Source of the DNA: Streptomyces sp. NRRL F-6676
Lineage (GTDB): Bacteria; Actinomycetota; Actinomycetes; Streptomycetales; Streptomycetaceae
DNA length: 64,000 nt
Direction of reading: 5' to 3'
Assembly: GCF_000725625.1 (NCBI RefSeq)
Contig: NZ_JOHS01000001.1
Coordinates: 124,001 to 188,000, forward strand
Both the position numbers and the translations under genes were made by a program. Shown piece by piece: positions 1 through 8,762 of the stretch. Within the stretch, counting starts at the first letter, position 1, and each line of letters starts with the position of its first letter. The notes under the pieces were generated by a model. That model worked only from the letters and a program-made list of their open reading frames with translations. It was not told the DNA's origin and searched no databases.

Positions 1-381
1 GTGGGCGAGCACCAGGGCTTCACGGCGGTCCCCGGAACGCAGGTCGGGGCTCTTCGTCTCCCAGAAGGAGACGACGTTGCTGAGCCGCTCGTCCTTCTTG
101 AGCTCGGCCACCAGGTCCTGGCCGTCCTTCTCGGCGGCAGGGGTGTCGATGCGGCCGTCGGGAGAGCGGACCAGCAGGACGAGGTTGGTCTCGCCACCGA
201 ACTTGTCGGCGATGACGTTCGCCGCGCGCGTGGAGCCGGAGGCGGGATCGTCGAAGCCGCCCCCCTTCAGCTTGTCGAAGGCGCCGGCGCCCACCACGCC
301 CATCAGTGCCACGGCCAGGGCGGCCACGAGCAGCACCAGCCGGGACCGGCGGATCGCCAAGTCGGCCAAACGTTCGAACAC
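1..381 (-). CDS. MMPL/RND-family membrane exporter, N-terminal part (runs off the window)
   Basis: Only the first 127 codons are inside the window. The GTG start at 381 has an AAGGAG ribosome site six to nine bases upstream. The visible protein begins with one hydrophobic membrane segment at about residues 14-34 (RLVLLVAALAVALMGVVG) and continues into a periplasmic-type loop with the segments FDDPASGS and ETNLVLLVRSPDG, which is the usual start of MMPL lipid/drug exporters. The gene diverges from a TetR regulator at 636, and a perfect palindrome lies between them, so TetR repression is likely. The assignment to the MMPL family is firm; the substrate is unknown. Confidence 0.85.
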   Translation of the reverse strand, partial: MFERLADLAIRRSRLVLLVAALAVALMGVVGAGAFDKLKGGGFDDPASGSTRAANVIADKFGGETNLVLLVRSPDGRIDTPAAEKDGQDLVAELKKDERLSNVVSFWETKSPDLRSGDRREALVLAH

Positions 382-559
382 GAGTGGATCTCCTTCAGGG
401 GTCTTCGGGAAGGACGGGAGGCGGCGGCGCGGCCGGACGAGAAGCCGACGGAACGCGTCGCAGAGCCCTTCGCCCCGGCAGACGGTGCAGCGATGCCGCG
501 CTCGTCGCCGCTGGGAACGACGCTAATGAGGGAGCGTGTTCTTGAGCAGAAGGAGATTT

Positions 560-576
560 ACCTGACACTGTCAGGT
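560..576. promoter_or_regulatory. Perfect 17-bp palindrome, probable TetR operator
   Basis: The sequence ACCTGACA-C-TGTCAGGT is a perfect odd palindrome in the 254-bp gap between the divergent MMPL gene and the tetR gene. Its position 60 bases before the regulator start and its symmetry fit a TetR dimer site controlling both directions. The protein-DNA pairing is inferred from context. Confidence 0.7.
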
Positions 577-635
577 TTTCCGCACGGGGGCAGTCCTCTG
601 ATGACTCGTCCCGTCAACCGCCCTAGGATCGCCGC

Positions 636-1415
636 ATGTTCGCCGACAAGCCCGCGACGGTCCTGTCGCCCCTGCGCCAGCGACGCCGAGCCGCCGCCAT
701 CCGGGAGATCGTGGACGCCGCCGAGCGCCAGATCGCCGAACACGGGCCGCACGCCCTGTCCCTGCGCGCGGTCGCCCGCGACCTCGGCATGACCGTGCAA
801 GGGCTCTACCACTACTTCCCGAACAGGGACGCCCTCGTCACGGCGCTGGTGGCCAAGGCGTACGACGACCTGGGCGATGCCGTGACGGCGGCCGTCGACG
901 CGGCGGCCCACGAACCGGCCGCACAGCGGTTCCTGGCCGCCGCCGAGGGCTACCGCCACTGGGCCGTCACCCACGTCGAACGGTTCCAACTGCTGTACGG
1001 CGCACCGCTGCGCCACTACGAGGCACCCGCCGAGGGCCCGACCACCCGGGCGATGCGCCGGCTGAGCGCCATCTTCCAGCGGGAGATGTTCGACGGGTTC
1101 ACCACGGAACAACTCGCCGCGGCCGACACCCGGGCGCTCTCGCCGACTCTGCGGCAGCACCTGGAACCCCTGATCCCGCACGGCTCGGAAACCCTGCCGC
1201 CTCCCGCGACCGCCCTCCTCGTCGGCGCCTGGGGACACATGCACGGCATGGTCGTGCTGGAGGCCTTCGGGCACACCTCCTTCATCGGCGAACACCAGGC
1301 GGAGATCTTTCGCATGGCCATGCGTGACCTGCTGGAGGACCTTCATCGCCGCATCCACGCCGGCCAGGACCCGCCGAGCAGGTCTCCGAGAAGCACTGTC
1401 CCCGGGCCAACCTAG
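636..1415 (+). CDS. TetR/AcrR family transcriptional regulator (WHG-type C-terminus)
   Basis: The 259-residue protein has an N-terminal TetR helix-turn-helix at about residues 20-65, with the segment SLRAVARDLGMTVQGLYHYF typical of the recognition helix. The C-terminal ligand domain contains WGHMHGMVVLEAFGH near residue 200, the signature of the WHG-type TetR C-terminal domain. It diverges from an MMPL exporter gene, a classic arrangement in which the regulator represses the pump until an inducer binds. The inducer cannot be read from the sequence. The last 20 or so residues are low-complexity and probably disordered. Confidence 0.9.
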   Translation: MFADKPATVLSPLRQRRRAAAIREIVDAAERQIAEHGPHALSLRAVARDLGMTVQGLYHYFPNRDALVTALVAKAYDDLGDAVTAAVDAAAHEPAAQRFLAAAEGYRHWAVTHVERFQLLYGAPLRHYEAPAEGPTTRAMRRLSAIFQREMFDGFTTEQLAAADTRALSPTLRQHLEPLIPHGSETLPPPATALLVGAWGHMHGMVVLEAFGHTSFIGEHQAEIFRMAMRDLLEDLHRRIHAGQDPPSRSPRSTVPGPT

Positions 1416-1501
1416 GGAAGCGCAGCGGTGGCGTGTCGGAGAGCAGCTTCACTTCACGCATCCGGTGATTCCTGGCGCCGGAACCCCGTCGCACCAGTCG
1501 C

Positions 1502-2473
1502 TCACGGCCGTTCCCGGTCCCGGCGCCGACCGGTCGGCAGCCGGACGGGCGCCGCGCCGGGGACCACGGTGTTGGTCACCGTGCCGATGCCCTCGACGGT
1601 GAGGGTGACCGTGTCGCCGGGTTTCAGGGGCGGGGGGTCCTGCCGGCCCCGTACGCCCCAGAGTTCGGCGAGGCAGCCGCCGTTGCCGCAGGTGCCGGAG
1701 CCCAGGACGTCGCCGGGGACCACCCGGGTGCCGCGGGAGGCGTAGGCGGTCATCTCCTCGAAGGTCCAGCTCATGTGGGAGAGCAGGTCCTCGCCGACCC
1801 TCTCGCCGTTCACCGAGGCGGTCAGGGCCAGGCGCAGGAAGCCGTCGGTGTCGCGGTGGGGCTCGAGTTCGTCGGCGGTGACCAGATAGGGGCCGAGGGT
1901 GGTGGCGGTGTCCTTGCCCTTGCAGGGGCCGAGGCCGACCTTCATCTCGGCGGACTGGAGGTCCCTGGCCGACCAGTCGTTGAACACGGTGTAGCCGACG
2001 ATGTGGTCGCGGGCCTGCGCGGGGGTGAGGTCGCTGCCCTCGCGCCCGATGACGGCGGCCACTTCGAGCTCGAAGTCCAGCACGGCCGAACCGGGCGGCA
2101 TCGGGATGTCGTCGTACGGGCCGTAGACGGCATGCGGGTTGGTGAAGTAGAACGTCGGCGCCGCGTACCACTGCTCGGGCACGCCGCCGGTGCCCTCCAC
2201 GGAGCGGCGTACCCCTTCGACATGTTCCTCGAAGGTGACGAAGTCCCGCACGGAGGCGGGCCGCAGTGGTGCCAGCAGCCGGACCTGGGAGACGTGGGGG
2301 CCAGGGGGCACGTCCAGGGCCGCGGCGCCCGCGTCGAGCAGGCCCGGGAGTCCGTCGCTCTCCTGGATCAGTGCGGTGAGCGAGGTGACGCCGGGCAGCG
2401 GGAAGAGGGTGCCGTCCCCTTCCACGACCGCCACCCGGCGGCGGTGTCGGTGTTCGTAGGCGGCGAAACGCAC
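1502..2473 (-). CDS. Fumarylacetoacetate hydrolase family protein
   Basis: This 323-residue protein carries the FAH fold motifs: a metal-ligand region DFELEVAAVIG near residue 125 and GYTVFNDWSARDLQ near residue 155, followed by GDVLGSGTCGNGG. Enzymes of this family hydrolyse, decarboxylate or hydrate ring-cleavage products. I take the GTG at 2473 as start because GGAG sits seven bases upstream; longer readings extend into a GC-rich repeat and look non-coding. It is the last gene of a six-gene minus-strand operon that encodes a hydroxylase and an extradiol-type dioxygenase, so it probably acts on the cleaved ring product. The exact substrate is unknown. Confidence 0.9.
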   Translation of the reverse strand: MRFAAYEHRHRRRVAVVEGDGTLFPLPGVTSLTALIQESDGLPGLLDAGAAALDVPPGPHVSQVRLLAPLRPASVRDFVTFEEHVEGVRRSVEGTGGVPEQWYAAPTFYFTNPHAVYGPYDDIPMPPGSAVLDFELEVAAVIGREGSDLTPAQARDHIVGYTVFNDWSARDLQSAEMKVGLGPCKGKDTATTLGPYLVTADELEPHRDTDGFLRLALTASVNGERVGEDLLSHMSWTFEEMTAYASRGTRVVPGDVLGSGTCGNGGCLAELWGVRGRQDPPPLKPGDTVTLTVEGIGTVTNTVVPGAAPVRLPTGRRRDRERP

Positions 2474-2488
2474 GGTGCGGCTCCATCG

Positions 2489-2528
2489 GGTGCGGGGACG
2501 GGGGTGCGGGGACGGGGGAGCGGGGACG
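2489..2528. repeat. 14-bp tandem repeat, about 2.9 copies
   Basis: The unit GGTGCGGGGACGGG occurs twice perfectly and then once in a partial, slightly changed form, just upstream of the FAH gene start. It occupies the intercistronic gap of an otherwise compact operon. Confidence 0.85.
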
Positions 2529-2586
2529 CGGCGGCGCGCGTCGGGGCAGTGCCGTACTGCCGCGTCCCCGGAGTCGACGGGTCGGG

Positions 2587-3519
2587 TCAGACCGGTGGGG
2601 CGACGAAGACGCCGCGGTCGGGGTCGTTGAAGGACTCCTTCGCGACGATCTCGTTCATGGCGTTCGCGGTGCCCCACTGGTCGGTGACCTCGGGCCGGGA
2701 GAAGTCGTAGACGTGCGGGTGCCAGGTGTCCTCGTCCAGGCACTCCAACTCCGTCGTGTACTCGACGGTGTTGCCGTGCGGGTCGAGGAAGTAGGTGAAG
2801 GTGTTGTCCCCGGCCATGTGCCGGCCCGGACCCCACACCTTCTTGAACCCGGCGCGCATCACTCGGCCGGAGCCGCGCATGTACTCGTCGATGCCGCGCA
2901 TCTCGAAGGAGACATGGTGCAGGGAGGTGTGCGGACCGCGTGCGATCGCCATGGAGTGGTGCTGGTTGGAGATCCGCATGAAGTGCATGACCTCGCCCAT
3001 GTGCGGCGAGCTGAGCGTGTCGGAGAGCGCGAAGCCGAGGTGGCGCTCGTACCACTCGCGGGTGCGGCCGAGGTCGGGGGAGTTGAGGACGACATGGGAG
3101 AGCTTGACCGGGATGGACTCCTTCTCCTCGATCCTGCGGTGCTGCCGTACCGCCACGTCGGCGGAGACCTCCAGGGTGCGGCCGTCGACGTCGAAGAACC
3201 GGAAGCCGTAGCCGCCGCCCGGGGTGTCCACCTGCCCCGGCCGTGAGATCAACCGGACGCCGCCCGACAGAAGTCGCTCGGCGAGCGTGTCCACGTCGGC
3301 CGCGCTCGCGGCGCCGTAGGAGACGAGGTCGAGGCGCTTCTCCTCGGCCCTGCGGAGCCGGACGACATACTGCTCGGGGGAGCCCTCGGCGGCCAGGAAG
3401 GAGATCCCGGAGTCCTCGGCGACCTTGGTCAGGCCCCAGACGCCGGCGTAGAAGTCGAGCTGCTTGTCGTAGTCGGGCACGGCGAGGTCGACGTGCCGCA
3501 GATGGGTGAGCAGACGCAT
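2587..3519 (-). CDS. VOC-family extradiol (catechol 2,3-) dioxygenase
   Basis: The 310-residue protein has two vicinal-oxygen-chelate modules. The N-terminal module begins LRHVDLAVPDYDKQLDFY. The C-terminal module carries the likely iron ligands, SHVVLNSPDL near residue 140 (His), HHVSFEM near residue 205 (His), and ...NTVEYTTELE near residue 255 (Glu). This layout matches type I extradiol ring-cleavage dioxygenases. The ATG at 3519 is preferred over an upstream start because AAGGA precedes it by eight bases. Its start overlaps the end region of the amidohydrolase gene by only a few bases of spacing, so the two are translated from one message. It most likely opens the dihydroxylated ring made by the FAD monooxygenase of this operon. 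Confidence 0.9.
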   Translation of the reverse strand: MRLLTHLRHVDLAVPDYDKQLDFYAGVWGLTKVAEDSGISFLAAEGSPEQYVVRLRRAEEKRLDLVSYGAASAADVDTLAERLLSGGVRLISRPGQVDTPGGGYGFRFFDVDGRTLEVSADVAVRQHRRIEEKESIPVKLSHVVLNSPDLGRTREWYERHLGFALSDTLSSPHMGEVMHFMRISNQHHSMAIARGPHTSLHHVSFEMRGIDEYMRGSGRVMRAGFKKVWGPGRHMAGDNTFTYFLDPHGNTVEYTTELECLDEDTWHPHVYDFSRPEVTDQWGTANAMNEIVAKESFNDPDRGVFVAPPV

Positions 3520-3523
3520 GGTG

Positions 3524-4543
3524 TCAGTCCTTCCGGAGGAGGGCGCAGGCATTGCCGCCTCGGACGGCATGGAAGTCGGTGCCGGACAGGTGCGCGGCGC
3601 GCAGGGCGCCGACCGGGTCCTCGGTGCCCATGTCGAACGGGAAGTCGGAACCGAGGAGCACCCGGTCGGCCCCGGCGGCCCGGATCAACTCCCGTAGTAC
3701 GTGCGGGTCGTGGACGAGGGAGTCGAAGTACAGCCGTTTGAGGTAGCTGCTGGGCGGGTGGGCGCAGCCGGCGCCCGCGTCCGGGCGTGCCGACCAGGCG
3801 TGGTCGGAGCGGCCGATGTGCGTGGGCAGATAACCGCCGCCGTGCGCCGCGATCAGCTTCAGCCCGGGGTGCCGGTCGAGGACCCCGGAGAAGATCAGGT
3901 GCGAGAGCGCGACGGCGTTCTCGGTGGGCTGGCCGACGGTGTTGGACAGGTACCACCGGTCCAGGCGCTCATCGAGCGTGCAGCCGAAGGGGTGCAGGAA
4001 CAGCAGCGCGCCGGTCTCCTCGGCACGGGACCAGAAAGGTTCGTAGGCCGGGTCGGACAGCTCGCGTCCCGGGGCGTGGCTGGAGATCTCCACCCCGGCC
4101 AGGCCCTGCTCCAGGGCGTGGTCCAAGGCGCGGACCGCCTGTCCCGGGTGCTGGAGCGGGACCAGCCCGAGTCCGCGCAGCCGGTCCGGCGCGGCCGAAC
4201 AGTGCGCGGCCGTCGCCTCGTTGGCCAGGCGGTACAGCTTCTCGGCCGTCTCCTCGTCCGCCCAGTAGTGGTAGTGCGAGGGGGAGGGGCTGACCACCTG
4301 CACGTCCACGCCCTGCGCGTCCATCGCGGCCAGGCGTACGGCGGCGTCGGTCAGCCGGGGGAGGCGCGCGCGGACCATGGGGCCGCTGACGGCGAGGGCG
4401 GCGGGGCCGTTGCGCCGGGCGTCCAGCGCCCTGGCCTCGGCGAGACCAGGCAGGCCGGCCACCAGCGCCTCGACCTCGGGGAGCAGGACGTGGGCGTGCA
4501 CATCGACGGTCGGGGTGGTCCCGGACGCGGTGGGTGTCGTCAC
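3524..4543 (-). CDS. Amidohydrolase-2 family protein (ACMSD-like decarboxylase/hydrolase)
   Basis: The 339-residue protein has the metal-binding HxH motif near its N-terminus (VDVHAHVLLPE), a mid-chain histidine (LFLHPFG), and the late aspartate region VLLGSDFPFDMG, as in the amidohydrolase-2 family that includes aminocarboxymuconate-semialdehyde decarboxylase. The GTG start at 4543 overlaps the TGA of the preceding monooxygenase gene as GTGA, a sign of translational coupling. In a ring-cleavage operon such enzymes typically decarboxylate or hydrate a muconate-type intermediate. The precise reaction is inference. Confidence 0.88.
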   Translation of the reverse strand: MTTPTASGTTPTVDVHAHVLLPEVEALVAGLPGLAEARALDARRNGPAALAVSGPMVRARLPRLTDAAVRLAAMDAQGVDVQVVSPSPSHYHYWADEETAEKLYRLANEATAAHCSAAPDRLRGLGLVPLQHPGQAVRALDHALEQGLAGVEISSHAPGRELSDPAYEPFWSRAEETGALLFLHPFGCTLDERLDRWYLSNTVGQPTENAVALSHLIFSGVLDRHPGLKLIAAHGGGYLPTHIGRSDHAWSARPDAGAGCAHPPSSYLKRLYFDSLVHDPHVLRELIRAAGADRVLLGSDFPFDMGTEDPVGALRAAHLSGTDFHAVRGGNACALLRKD

Positions 4544-5670
4544 GGCAGCTCCCTGAGCATGGTCATGGTGCGGCCCATGAGCCCGGGGATGTCGGCGTCC
4601 CGGACTCCGTCGAGCTGCCACTGTCCGAGCTGCACGGAGGCCTCGACGGCCGGGCGGACGCGGGCGATCCGCCGCTCGTGGTACGCCTGGAACAGCGCGT
4701 CGTCCCAGGTGTCGGCGCCGGTCAGCAGCTCGGCGAGGACGAGCGCGTCCTCCAGGGACAGGGCGGCACCCTGGGCGAGGGTGGGCGGGCAGCAGTGGGC
4801 GGCGTCGCCGATCAGCACGACCCGGCCGCGGTGCCAGGAGCCCTCCACCAGCATGCGGTCGAACCAGGTGTAGTTGACCCGGGACGGGTCGTCGATGTGC
4901 GCGGTGATCTCCGGCCAGAAACCGCCGTACGCCGAGGCCAGGCGCCGCATCTCCTCGGCGTACGTCCCGGGCGGGATCGACGCCCGGTCGCGGTTGCCCT
5001 CGACGACGTAGGCGTACAGCGTCGTGTCGCTGGTGGGGCAGTAGCCGGCGATGTACGCCGGGCCGCCGTAGGCGAGGTCGGTGCGGACGACGCCCGCCGG
5101 GCGCGGGGCCGCGATGCGCCAGATCGCCATGCCGGTGGGTTCGGGCCGGTCGGTGATGCCGATGGCGGCGCGGGTCGTGGAGCCGAGGCCGTCGGCGGCG
5201 ACGAGGAGGTCGTAGCGGGCCTCGGCACCGTCGCTGAGGCGTACGAAGACGCCGTCGGCGTCCTGGCCGAGGATCTCCGCGGTGGTGCCGAGGCGGACGG
5301 TGGCGCCACTGGCGCGTACGGCCTCGATGAGGATCCGCTGGAGCCGGGGGCGTTGCAGCCCCACCGTGGCCGGCAGGTCGTCGCCGCCGGTGCGCAGGTC
5401 GTCCTGGACATGCAGGACGGTGCCGTCGGGGGCGGTGATGCCGACCGAGTCGAAGCCGTACCCGGACGCCTCCACCTGTTCCCAGACGCCGAGTTCGCGC
5501 AGGACGCGCAGGGCGTTGCCCTGGAGGGTGATGCCGGAACCGGCGGTGGCGTTCCAGTCGGCCTTGGCCTCGATCAGGTCCACGGCGAGACCGGCGCGGC
5601 GCAGCAGGATCGTCACGGCGTTGCCGGCCGCGCCGCCGCCGACGACGAGGACCGTGCGGGGCTGGGTCAT
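4540..5670 (-). CDS. FAD-dependent aromatic hydroxylase (salicylate/3-hydroxybenzoate hydroxylase-like)
   Basis: The 376-residue protein is a class A flavoprotein monooxygenase. It shows the N-terminal FAD site VVGGGAAGNAV, the DG motif LLVAADGLGSTTR near residue 155, and the GD motif VVLIGDAAHCCPPTLAQGAALSLEDA near residue 290. These enzymes use NAD(P)H and O2 to hydroxylate an aromatic ring. The ATG at 5670 has GAAGGAG six bases upstream. The gene sits between a cyclase and an amidohydrolase gene in the aromatic operon and probably makes the diol that the VOC dioxygenase then cleaves. Confidence 0.92.
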   Translation of the reverse strand: MTQPRTVLVVGGGAAGNAVTILLRRAGLAVDLIEAKADWNATAGSGITLQGNALRVLRELGVWEQVEASGYGFDSVGITAPDGTVLHVQDDLRTGGDDLPATVGLQRPRLQRILIEAVRASGATVRLGTTAEILGQDADGVFVRLSDGAEARYDLLVAADGLGSTTRAAIGITDRPEPTGMAIWRIAAPRPAGVVRTDLAYGGPAYIAGYCPTSDTTLYAYVVEGNRDRASIPPGTYAEEMRRLASAYGGFWPEITAHIDDPSRVNYTWFDRMLVEGSWHRGRVVLIGDAAHCCPPTLAQGAALSLEDALVLAELLTGADTWDDALFQAYHERRIARVRPAVEASVQLGQWQLDGVRDADIPGLMGRTMTMLRELP

Positions 5671-5693
5671 GAAGAACTCCTTCGTTCCTCGGT

Positions 5694-6656
5694 CTACTTG
5701 ACCGCGATCGGGTTGACGGGCGAGCCGACCGCGCCCGTGATGGGCAGGGGGGCGGCGGTGAGCCAGAACTCGTGGCGGCCGTCGTGCGCGCAGTCGTCGG
5801 CGAGGGCGTCCAGGTCCCACATCTCGCCGATGAGCAGGCCGATGTTCGGGATGGCGACCTGGTGCAGCGGCTGGAAGGCGTGCGCGAACTCGTTCGGGCG
5901 GACCTCGAAGCCCCAGGTGTCGGTGGCGATCGCGGCGATCTCCGTGCCGTGCAGCCAGCCCGCCGTGGTGAACGACAGCCCGGGTGCGGGGCCGCCGGCG
6001 TAGTCGCCCCAGCCCTCCCGGCGGGCCCGCGCGAGCTGTCCGGTGCGCACCAGCACGAGATCGCCCCGGCCGACGGCGACCCCGTGCGCCTCGGCCGTCG
6101 CCGTCAGATGCTCCTCGGTGATCGCGAACCCGTCCGGCAGCTCACCGCCCTCGCCGACGACCCGGCCGACGTCGAGGAGCACTCCGCGTCCGGCGACGTG
6201 CGGGGCCATGTGCTCGATGCCGGTGACGAGGTCGCCGTCGGAGGTGACGACCTTCTCGGCGGGCCGTCCGTTCCATGCCTTGCCGTGGTCGAAGATGTGG
6301 CCGAGTCCGTCCCACTGGGTGGAACACTGCAACGGCATCGTGATCACGTCGTCGGCGCCGCCGATGCCGTGCGGGAAGCCCTGGTTGCCGAGGGCGGCGT
6401 CGGTGCCGGTGTCGAGCATGGTGTGCACCGGGTTGGTGCGCCGCCGCCAGCCCTTCTGCGGTCCGTCCATGTCGAAGCGCTGGGAGAGGGAGAAGCAGGC
6501 GCCGCGCCGTACCAGCGTCGCGGCCTCGCGGCGTTTCGCCTCGTCGAGGAAGTTGAGGGTGCCGAGCCGGTCGTCCTCGCCCCAACGGCCCCAGTTCGAG
6601 TACGCCTTCGCGGCCCGGGCGATGGCGCCCGCCGGGTCCGTACGGTCCGGGATCAC
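5694..6656 (-). CDS. Cyclase family protein (kynurenine formamidase-like fold)
   Basis: The 320-residue protein matches the cyclase family by the segment QCSTQWDGLGHIFDHGKAWNG near residues 110-130, which holds the histidine/aspartate metal-site pattern, and by LVLVRTGQLARAR later on. The family includes metal-dependent formamidases and lactone/amide hydrolases. The start is GTG at 6656, overlapping the TGA of the preceding gene as GTGA. In this operon it may hydrolyse an amide or lactone to release the aromatic acid; that role is inferred from context only. Confidence 0.88.
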   Translation of the reverse strand: MIPDRTDPAGAIARAAKAYSNWGRWGEDDRLGTLNFLDEAKRREAATLVRRGACFSLSQRFDMDGPQKGWRRRTNPVHTMLDTGTDAALGNQGFPHGIGGADDVITMPLQCSTQWDGLGHIFDHGKAWNGRPAEKVVTSDGDLVTGIEHMAPHVAGRGVLLDVGRVVGEGGELPDGFAITEEHLTATAEAHGVAVGRGDLVLVRTGQLARARREGWGDYAGGPAPGLSFTTAGWLHGTEIAAIATDTWGFEVRPNEFAHAFQPLHQVAIPNIGLLIGEMWDLDALADDCAHDGRHEFWLTAAPLPITGAVGSPVNPIAVK

Positions 6657-7648
6657 CCGGTCACCTCCGCCACACAGCGGGTGCGCTGGGCACCGAGTCC
6701 GGTGATGGACGCGTCCATGACGTCGCCGTCGCGCAGCAGCCGGCCCCAGTGCATGCCGTTGCCGGCCGGGGAGCCGGTGAGGATCAGATCGCCGGGCAGG
6801 AGGCGGGCGGACCGCGAGGCGTAGGACACCACCCGGGCCACGTCGAAGATCATGTCCTTGGTCGACTCGTCCTGCATGGTCTTGCCGTTGAGCTTCAGCG
6901 TCAGACGCAGGTCGCCCGGGTCCGCGATCGACGTGGCGGGCACGATCCAGGGGCCGAGCGGGGTGAAGCCGGGGGCGTTCTTGCTGCGCAGCCAGTCGGT
7001 GCCGATCTGCGGCATGTCCCGGCGGAAGACGGTGGCCCGGTCGGTCAGATCGTTGGCGATCGTGTAGCCGGCGACGTGGTCCAGGGCCTCGCCGGGGGAC
7101 ACGTGGTACGCCGGGCGGCCGATCACCGCGGCCAGTTCCAGTTCCCAGTCGGGCTTCTCGGCCCAGGCCGGCAGCACGACGTCGTCGTAGGGGCCGGTGA
7201 GCGCGCTCGGCAGGCCGATGAACACGTACGGCAGATCCTCGGCGGCCCGCCGGTCCATGATCTCCGCCGCCTCGGCGCGGCGCTCCTCCTCCGGCCGGTC
7301 GTCCCCCGGGGCCCGGTGCGCGACGTGCAGATCGATCACGTGCTGCCGGTAGTTGGCGCCGGACTGGAACACCTGGCGCGGCTCGACGGGGGCGTGCACA
7401 CGGAACTCCGCCAGCGGCCTGCGTGCCGGCGCACCGTCCTCGGCCAGTGCGGTCAGCCGCGGTGCCACCGACTCCCAGTCGTCCAGGAGCGTCCGCATGG
7501 TCAGGCCGGTGCCGCCGAGAGCGGGGCGCAGGTCGAGCGCCTGGGCGTCGGGGGTGACGAGGGCGGGGAAGGCGGGGCCCCCGGGAGCGGAGAGGGTGGC
7601 GAGTGCGAAGGGTCCGGCGAAGAGGGCGGACGCGGCTTCAGGTTTCAC
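6653..7648 (-). CDS. Fumarylacetoacetate hydrolase family protein (first gene of the aromatic operon)
   Basis: This is the second FAH-fold protein of the operon, about 331 residues, with WELELAAVIGR near residue 170 and GYTIANDLTDRATVF after it, then DLILTGSPAGNGMHWG. The core motifs are clear. An ATG at 7654 lies only two bases after an AGGAGG site, too close for efficient initiation, whereas the in-frame GTG at 7648 has eight bases of spacing, so I choose the GTG. As the first gene after the shared regulatory region it is the probable leader of the 7.6-1.5 kb transcript. The two FAH proteins are clearly divergent and probably have different reactions. Confidence 0.88.
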   Translation of the reverse strand: MKPEAASALFAGPFALATLSAPGGPAFPALVTPDAQALDLRPALGGTGLTMRTLLDDWESVAPRLTALAEDGAPARRPLAEFRVHAPVEPRQVFQSGANYRQHVIDLHVAHRAPGDDRPEEERRAEAAEIMDRRAAEDLPYVFIGLPSALTGPYDDVVLPAWAEKPDWELELAAVIGRPAYHVSPGEALDHVAGYTIANDLTDRATVFRRDMPQIGTDWLRSKNAPGFTPLGPWIVPATSIADPGDLRLTLKLNGKTMQDESTKDMIFDVARVVSYASRSARLLPGDLILTGSPAGNGMHWGRLLRDGDVMDASITGLGAQRTRCVAEVTG

Positions 7649-7711
7649 GGACATGTCCTCCTGATTGCGGTGGCACTAATCTGGACCCGCCACTCACGAT
7701 CAGAGAAATCG

Positions 7712-7740
7712 ATTCCATGGATGAGCGTCATCCAAGGGAT
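7712..7740. promoter_or_regulatory. 29-bp inverted repeat, probable LysR operator
   Basis: The core TGGATGA-GCG-TCATCCA (7718-7734) is a perfect inverted repeat. Extending it outward gives 13-bp arms with 11 of 13 pairs matching. It lies in the 130-bp gap between the divergent catabolic operon and the LysR gene, the normal place for a LysR recognition site. Confidence 0.72.
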
Positions 7741-7781
7741 GGATTCTCGCTGGTCATCGCCGTACAGCCAGGGAAAGGGCC

Positions 7782-8699
7782 GTGAATCTCAGTCGTCTGG
7801 ACCTCAATCTCGTCGTCGCCCTGCGGGCGCTTCTCGAGGAACGCAACGTCACCCGTGCCGGGCAGCGCGTCGGCCTCAGCCAGCCCGCGATGAGCGCGGC
7901 CCTGTCCCGCCTGCGCCGCCACTTCGACGACGACCTGCTCGCGCGGGTCGGTGGCCACTACGAGCTGACCGCCCTCGGCCAGGTCCTTCTGGACCGCACC
8001 GCCACGGCGTACGACGTGCTGGAACGCCTCTTCGCCAGCCAGGCGGACTTCGATCCCGCCAGGGAGCGGCGGGAGTTCAAGCTGTTCGCGTCCGACTACG
8101 CCGTCGCGGTCTTCGGCGCCGAACTGGCCCGGGTCGTGCACGAGGAGGCCCCGGGCATCCGGCTGCGCTTCGCGCAGACCCCGGCCACGGTGGTGGACGC
8201 CACGGACGCGCTGCTGAGCACGTCCGACGGCCTGTTGATGCCGCACGGAGTCATCAGCGGCTTCCCCACCACCGACCTGTACGCGGACCGGTGGGTCTTC
8301 CTCGTCGCCGAGGACCATCCCGGCGTCGGCGACCGGCTCACCCGCCAGGACCTGGCCCGGCTGCCCTGGGTCACCTACCAGCGCACCTACGACGCCCCGG
8401 CCGTGCGCCAGCTCGGCATGCTGGGAGTCGAGCCCCGGGCCGAGGTCTCCGTCGACAGCTTCCAGAGCATCCCGCTGCTGGTCGCCGGAACCCGGCGCAT
8501 CGCCCTCGTCCAGGCCCGCCTGGCCCGGCTCCTGGCCCCGCTCGCGGCCGTCCGCGTACTGGAACCGCCCTACGAGGCCGTCCCGTTGCGTGAAGCGATG
8601 TGGTGGCACCCCGTGCACACGCACGACGCGGCCCACATCTGGCTGCGCGAGACGGCCGCGCGCGTCGGCCGACGCATGGCCGACGCGCCCGAGGGGTGA
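7782..8699 (+). CDS. LysR-type transcriptional regulator of the adjacent aromatic operon
   Basis: The 305-residue protein starts with a LysR winged helix (DLNLVVALRALLEERNVTRAGQRVGLSQPAMSAALSRLRRHFDDDLL) within the first 60 residues and has a two-lobed effector domain afterwards. The start is GTG at 7782 with a weak purine-rich ribosome site. Its divergence from the ring-catabolic genes and the inverted repeat between them indicate that it activates that operon in response to a pathway compound, and probably represses itself. The NodD/PnbR-like sequence of the HTH suggests an aromatic effector; that is inference. Confidence 0.92.
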   Translation: MNLSRLDLNLVVALRALLEERNVTRAGQRVGLSQPAMSAALSRLRRHFDDDLLARVGGHYELTALGQVLLDRTATAYDVLERLFASQADFDPARERREFKLFASDYAVAVFGAELARVVHEEAPGIRLRFAQTPATVVDATDALLSTSDGLLMPHGVISGFPTTDLYADRWVFLVAEDHPGVGDRLTRQDLARLPWVTYQRTYDAPAVRQLGMLGVEPRAEVSVDSFQSIPLLVAGTRRIALVQARLARLLAPLAAVRVLEPPYEAVPLREAMWWHPVHTHDAAHIWLRETAARVGRRMADAPEG

Positions 8700-8762
8700 G
8701 CCGACCGCGACGTCGGCGCGGGAAGGCGCGAGGGCGCGGCCGGCCGGCCCGGCACGACGTCG

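Noticed and set aside
2473..3055. Extended 517-codon reading of the FAH gene
   Set aside because: The extra 190 codons run antisense-free through a repeat and into the dioxygenase gene in another frame; the GTG at 2473 has a proper ribosome site.
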